Part shown: positions 9,473-18,011 of the stretch, one piece after another
How positions within the stretch are numbered: the first letter of the stretch is position 1
Layout of the letters: each line of letters starts with the position of its first letter
Assembly: GCA_018417955.1 (NCBI GenBank)
Contig: JACTVC010000007.1
Location: 186,001 to 250,000 of the forward strand
Direction: 5' to 3'
From: Laccaria trichodermophora
Lineage: Eukaryota > Basidiomycota > Agaricomycetes > Agaricales > Hydnangiaceae
DNA: 64,000 nt
Position numbers and translations under genes: made by a program
The notes under the pieces: model-generated
Seen by the model: the letters and a program-made list of their open reading frames with translations, nothing else
What the model was told of the DNA's origin: nothing
The model's database searches: none

Positions 9473-10080
9473 GAGTTGCTGCTCGCGCATTACGCGGCGG
9501 ACTCTTCTTCAGTCATGGTAACCTTCTCTCAGAAGGCTGATTGCTGCTCGCGTGTTGCACGGCGGATCAGTGTGGAGGAGTTGCAGCTCGCGCATTACGC
9601 GGCGGACTCTTCTTCAATCATGGTAACCTTCTGGGTCCCTCAGAAGTACTGATTGCTGCTTGCGTGTTATGTGGCGGATCAGTGTTGAGGAGTTGCTGCT
9701 CGCGCATTATGCAGCGGACTCTTCTTCAGTCATGGTAACCTTCTCTCAGAAGGCTGATTGCTGCTCGCGTGTTGTGTGGCGGATCAGTGTGGAGGAGTTG
9801 CAGCTCGCGCATTACGCGGCGGACTCTTCTTCAATCATGGTAACCTTCTGAGTCCCTCAGAAGTACTGATTGCTGCTCGCGTGTTATGCGGCGGATCAGT
9901 GTTGAGGAGTTGCTGCTCGCGCATTACGCGGCGGACTCTTCTTCAATCATGGTAACCTTCTGGCTCCTGATTGCAGCTCGCATGTTTTGCGGCGGATCAG
10001 TGTTGAGGAGTTGCTGCTCGCACATTATGCGGCGGACTCTTCTTCAATCATGGTAACCTTACAGATTGCTGCTTGTGTGT
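9473..10080 (+). repeat. Six tandem copies of a ~105/112-bp unit with internal half-repeats
   Basis: The core CGCGCATTACGCGGCGGA (or a variant) recurs at 9486, 9591, 9703, 9808, 9920 and 10021, with spacings 105, 112, 105, 112 and 101, so a dimer of about 217 bp has been amplified. Each unit also holds a second half starting TTGCTGCTCGCGTGTT and ending GGCGGATCAGTG, related to the first half. ATGGTAACCTTCT follows each core. The core can fold into a short CGCG stem. Confidence 0.88.
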
Positions 10081-10327
10081 TGCATGGCCTGTGTCCACTC
10101 TGGGGGGCAAAATTTATGACAACATTTTTTTCCCCTCCTTTCCTTTGACCTCTTATCATTCCTACCCAACATGGCACCACCTTTACCCACTCAGACACCA
10201 ACTTAGGATCACGGCTTGTAATTTTCCACTGCACGATCTCTTCGCCTCTATCCTCCCTGGCTTGATTCTTGAGATTCGCACACTGGAAAAGTGGGGGGCT
10301 GTAGGGGAGTATAGGTGGAAGATGGGA

Positions 10328-10570
10328 GGAGAGGCACAAGCCTCTATCCCATTACATGCTCCCCACGTCCAGACGACACACCACAATGGAAGCAAGCTAC
10401 ATCATCTTGATGGGTAGAGGGAGTTGAGTTGGGATCAACGATCTGAGTGGAGAGGCGCAAGCCTCTATCACACTATACATGTCTTATACCCAGACCACAA
10501 GTATGATGGAAGCATGCTACACCATCTTGATGGGGAAAGGCAATGGAGTTGGGATGGATGACCTGGAAGC
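10328..10570 (+). repeat. Two direct copies of a ~121-bp unit
   Basis: Both copies begin GGAGAGGC(A/G)CAAGCCTCTAT (10328 and 10449), share ATGGAAGCA(A/T)GCTACA(T/C)CATC and TTGATGGG, and end with GTTGGGAT. AGAGGCNCAAGCCTCT is itself an inverted repeat, so each copy begins with a potential hairpin. Confidence 0.75.
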
Positions 10571-10846
10571 CATCCACTTGCATGGTTTCCCAGTACTCAT
10601 GGTTATACATCACTGAAGAGAGAATGGGAGGATCATATGGGTATTTCTGGGTTAAGCTGGGAGCTTACAGTGACCAGCTTTCCAGATAGCAAATTATTTG
10701 GGGCCAAATTTTTTCTTTCTTTTATTCATCTTCTTTGCTTTGCCACCTTTTGGTCTCATTTTATCCTGATATTCACTCTGGGGGGCAAGAGGATTTCTAT
10801 TCTATTATTCTTCCCCACCATTGTTTTCCTTACATGCCCTCTGGAC

Positions 10847-10858
10847 ATTGGGGGGCTT
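10847..10858 (+). other. Polypurine-tract-like segment of the nested element
   Basis: ATTGGGGGGCTT directly abuts the TG of the 3' LTR at 10859, the position of the plus-strand primer. Two further G6 tracts in the context CACTCTGGGGGGCAA lie upstream at 10096-10110 and 10774-10788. Confidence 0.6.
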
Positions 10859-11177
10859 TGTGATATAGGATTGGAAGGGAATGCCCAGAGGCCATAGTCA
10901 AACAGTGGTATATAGCTAGATTTGGATATCTTACATAATATATTGATCTTTTGTCTTGAACCACCACCTTGTCAGCAGTCTTGCCATCCTCTTGCACTAC
11001 ATGTAGTGCTTTGTATAACTGTACTTCCTACAGTATGCATAATCATGTTGGGCCAGCTGAGTATCTTGTAACTGCTCATTGCTCACTCATGGGTGTTGAT
11101 CCCAGATCCACCCATTCTTGCCTCCTCCTTCCCTCTTGGCTTCAGCTATGCGAGAAGTTCAGAGTGAACGCTTCACA
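10859..11177 (+). repeat. 3' LTR of the nested element (319 bp)
   Basis: Identical by eye to 7091-7409. It is followed by the TSD TCATC (11178-11182), after which the interrupted gypsy frame resumes. Confidence 0.95.
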
Positions 11178-11182
11178 TCATC

Positions 11183-12991
11183 CGTCCCGAACTCGTCGCT
11201 GAATTAGGTCTGAAGATACGTCGTCTCAAGGAACCCGAACTTGTTGATGTCACTTTGAAGAATGGACAGAACTCTGCTATGAAATTGTATGAATATGTCA
11301 AACTCTCCGTTACGTCTTTAGATGCCGCCTGGACTTCAAAATCAGTTAAAGCTTTGATCGCACTGGGCCTCTGCATGCCCTTGATTCTCAGACTCCCATT
11401 CTTGATGCACAATACCATTGTTGTAGACCACGCTGATCGCACCTGTATAGATAAATGTGCAAATTATGACTTGTTGAACCCTCCGTTGATCACACCCCCT
11501 CCACCCCCAAAACCTCGTTTGAAAGAACAACTAAAGGAAACGAAGGCAGATAAAAAACTGGTACTGGCGGAATTATTGATGGTGTGCAATGACCGATTCA
11601 AAAACCCAAAATTGCACCCAGAAATAACTGAGAATTTTAATGTCGCTGCAGCGGTTCGTGAACGGATTGAAATCCTTGCATGTAAAGAAACCTTGTCCGC
11701 ACTCGAGGAAAAGGTGAAAACAGAATTCAAGGAGGTGTTTGAACCAATACCACACATCAATGAATTACCCACAAACGTTTATGCATCCATACAACTGAAA
11801 AACGCTGAGAAAACAATCAAATCACATTCCTACCCTTCTCCGCAGAAATACAAGGAGGCTTGGGGTATACTCATACAGCAACATTTAGATGCAGGGAGGA
11901 TCCAACCTTCTTCCTCGCCTTATGCATCACCCGCTTTCATCGTCCCCAAGGCCAATCCAAATGTTCTCCCTCGCTGGGTGAATGATTATCGCCAGCTAAA
12001 TGAAAACACTGTCACCGACTCACATCCACTTCCACGAATTAATGACATATTGTTGGACTGTGCGAAGGGAAAAATCTGGGGTACTATAGACATGACAAAC
12101 AGTTTTTTTCAAACTCGAATGCAACCTGAACACGTACCTTTAATGGCAGTGAATACTCCACTCGGTCTTTATGAGTGGCTCGTTATGCCTATGGGGCTTA
12201 AGAACGCACCAGCCATTCATCAGCGGCGTGTGACTGCCGCTCTGAGGGAACTACTTGGAAAAATTTGCCATATATATCTCGACGACATTGTAATTTGGTC
12301 GCAAACGATTGAGGAACATGAACGTAACATGAAGGCTGTCCTGGACGCACTCCGCAAGGCGCGCCTATACGTAAATCCCGATAAAACAAACTTATTCTGC
12401 ATAGAAATAGATTTCTTGGGACATCACATTAGCTCCCGGGGTATTGAAGCGGACAACAAGAAGGCGGATCATATTGTCAATTGGCCAATACCTAAAAACT
12501 CTACAGAAGTCAGAAGTTTCTTGGGCCTAGTTCAATACCTAGCAGATTTTCTTCCGGCACTGGCAGAACACACAGGTGTCCTAACAGAGTTAACTACAAA
12601 CGAATCTGAAAAGAAATTTCCAACTTGGAATGATCGTTATCATCAGGCTTTTGAAGCCATAAAATCTATAGTCATCAGCAGGGACTGCCTGACAACAATT
12701 GATTTGACGATGCTACCTGAATATAAAATTTTTGTAACCACGGACGCTAGTGACAAGCGCTCTGGCGCAGTACTGTCTTTTGGCAAAACGTGGAACTCCG
12801 CGCGTCCTGTCGCTTTCGACTCGATGTCGTTCAAGGGCGCCGAATTGAACTATCCAGTTCATGAGAAAGAACTACTCGCAATCATCAGAGCACTGAAGAA
12901 ATGGCGGGTAGACTTACTGGGATCACCATTTTTCATTTACACAGACCATAAAACACTGGAGAATTTTAATACCCAAAAAGACCTCTCGTGA
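11183..12991 (+). pseudogene. gag-pol: pol part 1: protease end, reverse transcriptase, RNase H (gypsy element)
   Basis: The frame resumes after the nested element and stays open to a TGA at 12989-12991. It starts with the rest of the protease and a linker. The reverse transcriptase follows from about 11850, with WVNDYRQLN, TIDMTNSFFQ, LVMPMGLKNAPAIHQ and the catalytic YLDD (HIYLDDIVIW, near 12270-12300), then the thumb and RNase H (TTDASDKRSGAVLS, the HEKELLAI region and FIYTDHKTL). The TGA lies in TCGTGACGTC; restoring C gives CGA (Arg) in a CpG context, and the frame continues immediately on the other side, so a single C-to-T transition explains the stop. Translation could not reach the integrase without readthrough. 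Confidence 0.92.
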
Positions 12992-14755
12992 CGTCAAGCA
13001 CGGTGGATGGAATTCATGTCACAGTATGACGCGAAAGTCATTTATGTCAAGGGCGGCGACAATACAGTCGCTGATGCACTCTCACGCCTGCCTTGCAACA
13101 CGTCAACCGAAAGCGCTGAAAAGGTTGCGCGGCACCCGTACGATTTCTGCCATGAAGATGACAACTCTCCAGGCATAATTGCGAGTATCTATTCTCTGGA
13201 GGGAAACAACCCACAAGACTCGGCCAAGGCTCTCTCACATGCAGCGGAATGCATCACCGTGAACGCAACTTTGAACATCTCCGCAGACAAGCATCTCTTA
13301 CAACAGATCAAGGAGGGCTATGAAAATGACTCTTGGTGCAAACAGTTACCAGCGGCCACGGCAAGCTGGCCGGAGTTACATTTAAAAGATGGGCTTTGGT
13401 ACGTGGGTAGCAGACTGATCATTCCACGCACAGGATGCCTCCGCGAAACATTATTCCAGCTTGCACATGACACTCTCGGCCATTTCGGTTTTGACAAAAC
13501 TTATGGATCATTAAAAACGTCCTATTACTGGCCCAACATGCATCGGGACCTCGAAAATGGTTATGTCGCCTCATGTCCGGAATGCCAACGCAATAAATCT
13601 ACCACTACCAAACCCATTGGACCGCTCCATCCCTTACCAATCCCCGATCAAAGGGGTGACTCTGTGGTTATCGACTTCATTGGCCCATTGCCCGAAGACG
13701 ATGGAAATAACTGTATCATTACCTTCACAGATCGTTTGGGCAGCGACATCCAACTAGCCGCAACGCGCACAGACATCACAGCGGAACAACTGGCTTACCT
13801 CTTTTTTGATAAGTGGTATTGCGAGAACGGATTGCCCTCTGACATTATTTCTGATAGAGATAAACTTTTCGTTTCAAAATTCTGGAGGGCACTTCATAAA
13901 ATTACAGGTGTCAAATTGAAAATGTCCACGGCTTATCATCCACAAACGGATGGCACGAGTGAACGTACAAATAAAACGGTGAATCAATGCCTGCAATACC
14001 ATGTCGAACGGAATCAACTAGGATGGGCGCGCGCCTTACCACGCATTCGCTTCCACATGATGAACACGATCAACAAATCCACAGGATTTACACCATTTCA
14101 ACTACGGATGGGCCGCAACCCTCGCCTAATCCCACCACTACTCCCTCAGTCTCGCAAATCTTCGGATGAAGAAATATCGGCACAGGACATCATACGTCAA
14201 CTTGAATTGGACGTTGCTGAAGCACAAGACAACCTTTTATGCGCAAAGATATCCCAATCTGTTGAAGCGAATAAACACCGCGCTCTAACTTTTCCTTTCC
14301 ATGTTGGTTCGCGTGTTAGACTGACAACTCTTCACAGGCGGAACGAATATAAAGCCAAAGGCGAAAAGCGCGTGGCAAAATTCATGCCGCGCTATGATGG
14401 ACCATACACCATCGTCAACACAGATGAAAAACATTCAACAGTGATGATTGAACTACCGAACGCTCCCAACATTTTCCCTATGTTCCATACATCCGAAGTT
14501 CTCCCTTTCATTGAAAACGACAACTCTCTTTTCCCTTCACGAAAATTTGAGGAACCGCCACCAATTCTAACGCCTGAAGGCGAAGAAGAATTTTTCATTG
14601 ACAAGATTCTAGATCAAAGGCGCCGCGGACGAGGTCATCAATTCCTGGTATGCTGGCGTGGTTATGGACAAGACCACGATCGATGGTTACCAGCATCCGA
14701 ACTTCAAGAGTGCGCAGCTCTCGACGACTGGTTGGCATCAAGGGGCGAAAGTTGA
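12992..14755 (+). pseudogene. gag-pol: pol part 2: integrase with C-terminal chromodomain (gypsy element)
   Basis: This continues the same frame after the TGA at 12989. It has the end of RNase H (DNTVADALSRLP), then the HHCC zinc-binding domain of integrase (HDTLGHFGF...CPECQ, about 13465-13590). The DDE core is present with Asp in VIDFIGPL, Asp in SDRDKLF and Glu in DGTSERTNK. A GPY/F-like module (YDGPYTI) follows. The last ~55 residues are a chromodomain (FIDKILDQRRRG, FLVCWRGYG, RWLPASEL), which marks chromoviruses and in that group directs integration to marked chromatin. All catalytic residues are intact; the part is silent only because of the upstream stop and insertion. Confidence 0.92.
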
Positions 14756-14881
14756 ACTTAAGTAGCTTTCGATTTCTTTCTTGCCAGCCGGTAGCTTTTC
14801 CCACTGGGTTTTTAATGCACCCGTGCTTGGATTTTACTTACTTTTCTCGCTACACTAACCTTTTTCTCTTTCCTTTTTTTT

Positions 14882-14895
14882 AAAATGGGGGAGGG
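14882..14895 (+). other. Polypurine tract of the gypsy element
   Basis: AAAATGGGGGAGGG abuts the TG of the 3' LTR at 14896, the standard place for the plus-strand primer. Confidence 0.8.
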
Positions 14896-15122
14896 TGTAA
14901 TCACGGATTACACTTGTTTGGCATCACCTTCCTTTGGCCACATTGTGTACACGCTCTGCTCTCTTAGCTACCACCATCTCGCTCTCTCTCTCTCCTGTAC
15001 CATCTCGCATACATAGACCTTCAGAATCATACTCTCAGTATACTTCTGTCCTGGTGCTTTTCTTTTCATTCCCATCTTCTCCCTAGTGTTATCTATTCCC
15101 CTTTTTAGGGGATAGATTTCCA
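14896..15122 (+). repeat. 3' LTR of the gypsy element (227 bp)
   Basis: Matches 5228-5454 except for three transitions (about 1.3%). It is followed by the TSD TCAAC at 15123-15127. Confidence 0.95.
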
Positions 15123-15129
15123 TCAACAT

Positions 15130-16511
15130 GACTATTTTAGGCTGTATTCATTGTAGACAAACCAGGAAGAAACATCCTTCATTGACAGTCAAGAAAGTGC
15201 ATCTTTATGCCAGCAAGCTTGCATCAATCTCCATAGATTATCATGAACATGTTACAGGCCTTTTGGGCTTTGATATCAGACACCTCAATGGTCCTCAGAG
15301 CTTTCAGCACAACTCAAACACCCTAAAAAAAAAGGGCAAGAATAAAAGTGGGCATGCCAACCTTTTCTTCCCCCAGCCATGTTCCCAACCAAATATCACT
15401 GTATGTTCCACCAGCTACAGCAAATTCCCTCTCCTTTGTAACTTCCCCATTAAGCACTTTCACAGTGGGAGGGATTCCCATTGCACAGTGAAGATTTATC
15501 AGCCTCATTGGTACTGGAGATAGTGTTGACTATCTTGAGGCAGAGGTAGAGACAATGAGGACCTCTCAGTTGGAATGATCATATTTGCAGGGGAATGAGA
15601 ACTTTCATGAAGACTACTATGCAGTTCCCACAGAAAGTGTGTCAGCTCCATCAGGCTGGTGATACAAAGGGACTAACCATTTGACCAGCCTCCATGATCC
15701 TCTCAGCCCCCGGCTCTCCTGAACTTTGCATGTCAACTGTGTTTTGTGTTTCCATTGTGTTCGTCAACACTTGCAAGAGGAGCTCAGATAGTTCGGAATG
15801 ATTGTTCGACGTTATGTCTCGTACTTCGTGTTGTGATTGGAGCATCGCAATCTGCGTGCTATGAAGTCTAAGTCACCGATTGAGACTGAGGTAGATAGCT
15901 GTGTACTTACTTCACCTTGAAATATAAATGCCAAAACGGCGCGAATTGGCTTAACATTGGAAGAAATGACGAGATGTCACCTGGAACAGCTTTAATGCAG
16001 TATCCAGTTCACATTGGTCAAGGCCATTTCCGATTTCAGCATTTGTCACTAAACGCAATTTACAGTGAGAATTCCGGCAAGCGATAGCCTCATCAACACT
16101 GACGGAAAGTTTGGACAGAATTTAGGCGTGACCATCTTTGAAGACGAGTTTGTACTGTCAAAGACCCTACTCAAATGCATCGCTCGCGAGGGGAGCCATG
16201 CCAACATTTGGCCAACATATTATAGAATGTATGCGGTGACTTGATCTGTTGAACTTCAAAATCCTGTAGACCAGCTGCCTGATCGTCAAGGGCATTCATT
16301 ACTTGGACGCATTTATCGCGTATTTGCCTTGACTTCTTCTTCTCATGGAAACCGCGTTCAAGTTTGGAGTATGAGATTTGAAAGGACTCGCCTTATGTGC
16401 CCTAACTCCATCGCATGCCGCAACAATAATATCTTTGAGGATGATAGCGGCTGCTCCAACAAATGGTATCCCACACAGCCCCAGCAATCTCCAACGAGCT
16501 AAGGGAAACAT
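15130..16511 (-). pseudogene. Decayed protein-kinase gene with N-terminal helical (MLKL/HeLo-like) domain
   Basis: ATG at 16509-16511 opens MFPLARWRLLGLCGIPFVG, then continues AAAIILKDIIVAACDGVRAHK. This is a helical opening of a type common in Agaricomycete kinase and STAND proteins and resembling four-helix MLKL/HeLo-like modules (family resemblance only). Further pieces are CVQVMNALDDQAAGLQDFEV and KAVPGDISSFLPMLSQFAPF. Around 15383-15414 there is a kinase glycine loop (AVAGGTYSDIWLGTWLG), followed in another frame by VLKALRTIEVSDIKAQKA, the expected beta-3 strand. In-frame TGA codons and frame changes separate the pieces. Nothing resembling HRD or DFG is seen before the retrotransposon at 15122. 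It is a truncated relic; some breaks could be introns. Confidence 0.5.
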
Positions 16512-16560
16512 CGAGTAATGCTCTCATAATGTTGAGAATGAAGGGTCTGCAATGACAGAC

Positions 16561-16566
16561 CACGTG
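16561..16566. promoter_or_regulatory. CACGTG E-box
   Basis: A palindromic CACGTG lies 17 bp upstream of the ATG of the ING/PHD gene at 16584, within the 72-bp spacer to the kinase relic. The same hexamer sits in two other divergent promoters here (19821 and 46066). bHLH factors bind it; no functional proof. Confidence 0.4.
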
Positions 16567-16583
16567 TAAACTTGATCTTGACC

Positions 16584-18001
16584 ATGTCTCCCCGCAAACG
16601 TAAACGTTCTCAAGCATTTGAGGAGCACGATGAAAACGAAGACTTTCTCCCTCAGAACCAGGATAGCCAGGAAATAGACAGCGGGGAACGAGACCAGTTG
16701 CAATTGGACAAAGAACGCGACGTTTGGGACGCGTTTCGGGAAGAGCACTTTGAAGGTACACAACAAAATGGCTCACAACAATTTATACGCGACTCATAAA
16801 CTTCTCTTCATTTTGGCTTTCTAGTCGTTGAGCAGCTACCTTTGACTCTTCACAGACAGTTCTCCCTCATGCGCCAGCTTGATGAGCAAGCTCAAGGCAA
16901 GACCAAGAATTCGTTTACTTGCCAAAATGCCTCACCCTCCTCCATGTTAAAGGCTACACGTCGCATCTGATTCCAACCTTGATGCGGTACATCAAGACAC
17001 GGCGTTCCATTGGAGCCAGGCTCCCATCCGACGAGACTGGCCACACTCATCAAAATGGTACAATCAATGGAGAGTCTTCGTCTATCACCCCAGCTAAAGT
17101 CGCCGCACCTCTCAGACAAGACATTTTCGACTCCTGTACCTCGTCAGAGCCTCCAGCGCCAATGGGCCTACCCCCAGAGCGACGTAAGATACCTCAAACA
17201 ACACGTGAAATGTTGTCGCACATCGCTTGGTTGTCGGAAGAATTGCTGCGTGGATCTCAAGAGAAGGTTAATCTAGCTCAGGCTGCTCATGATTCGGTAT
17301 GTCATCTTGCAATGCAAGTATATTCACTGAAGATCACCATATTGTCCCAGATTGACAGACAGCTTCGCTTGATTGAACAAGCTATCGCGGAACAAGAAGC
17401 AAATCTGTCTCAGGAGGATATCGCTGCGGTCAATATCCATTTACCCGACCTGATTATTCCGAAATGGAGTAGAAACGCGACAAGTTCGAAGGGGAAGGAT
17501 CAAGACAACGTCAGAGCAATGGAAGGAAGCACTGTAGGCCGCTTTTTGCTGCCTGGGGAATGGAGTGGTCCACTTAACAATTCACAGGACGGAAGAGGGG
17601 CAAAAAGAGAGGGCCATTTTACTGGACCTGTACCACGCAAGGCCCTCCAAGAGAATGTTATGCAAGATGCGCCGCCATTGAAAATAACGCTTCCTGCTCC
17701 TCATTCTAGAAACCATCTGCCTTCCAACGGTGGTGACTCCACTGAAGAACTCTATTGTTACTGCAACCGTGTCTCGTTTGGAGAGGTAGGTTTCCATATG
17801 GCAGGGGGACATCTCGACTCAACTATGTACCAGATGATTGCTTGTGATAACAAGGCTTGTACGCGAGAATGGGTAGGTTCTCTATCATCGTGCATTTGAC
17901 ATTCTCAAACTTCGTCATAGTTCCACCTTGGATGTGTTGGCTTGACTGAGCCGCCTGAGGGGGAGTGGTTTTGCGAGGATTGCAGTGTCACCGAAATATA
18001 G
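16584..18001 (+). CDS. ING-family PHD-finger protein
   Basis: Start MSPRKRKRSQAF at ATG 16584. Exon 2 encodes VEQLPLTLHRQFSLMRQLDE, the opening of the ING N-terminal helical domain. It continues as YTSHLIPTLMRYIKTRR and IDRQLRLIEQAIAEQEANLS with an unusual insert between. The C-terminus is a PHD finger of Cys4-His-Cys3 type (CYCNRVSFGE, MIACDNKACTREW, FHLGCVGLTEPPEGEWFCEDC). ING proteins are subunits of NuA4-, Rpd3- or SAGA-type complexes and read H3K4 methylation through this finger. Introns: 16756-16824; 16897-16952, which appears GC-AG because the frame is only restored with donor GCAAGA; about 54 nt at 17297-17350; 17786-17833; 17873-17920. Whether it is the Yng2, Yng1 or Pho23 type is not clear. 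The stop is 10 bp from the NUF2 stop on the other strand. Confidence 0.85.
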
Positions 18002-18011
18002 AGAAATACAT

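Larger units (their letters stand above)
7091..11177 (+). mobile_element. Nested non-autonomous LTR retrotransposon (4,087 bp)
   Basis: Two identical 319-bp direct repeats (TGTGATATAG...CTTCACA) bound the element, with TSD TCATC on each side. The 3.45-kb interior has a possible primer-binding site one base after the 5' LTR and a G-rich tract abutting the 3' LTR. I find no reverse transcriptase, integrase, protease or Gag in any frame, so it must be mobilised in trans, like the elements called LARD or TRIM. The interior holds three separate tandem repeat arrays (3 x 321 bp, 6 x ~105/112 bp, 2 x 121 bp) and a recurring CGCG-loop-CGCG motif. Zero LTR differences against three in the host element agree with a later insertion. 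Orientation (+) is inferred from the primer-site and polypurine-tract positions. Confidence 0.92.
5228..15122 (+). mobile_element. Ty3/gypsy chromovirus-type LTR retrotransposon carrying a nested LTR element
   Basis: The composite is 9,895 bp. Removing the nested element (7091-11177) and one copy of its 5-bp duplication leaves about 5.8 kb, a usual chromovirus size. It has two 227-bp LTRs with TG...CA ends and a perfect TSD (TCAAC). A single long gag-pol frame has the order Gag, protease, reverse transcriptase, RNase H, integrase, chromodomain; integrase after RNase H defines Ty3/gypsy. A polypurine tract abuts the 3' LTR. The LTRs differ at only three positions (all transitions), so insertion is fairly recent. 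The element is now defective through one nonsense codon and the nested insertion. It lies between the Zn2Cys6 gene and a decayed kinase-type gene. Confidence 0.95.

Noticed and set aside
9473..10080. CRISPR-like array
   Set aside because: Units are 101-112 bp, the spacers are themselves repeats, and the DNA is eukaryotic.
15128..15523. 131-codon plus-strand frame after the retrotransposon
   Set aside because: It is antisense to the kinase relic, which gives a recognisable protein on the minus strand.
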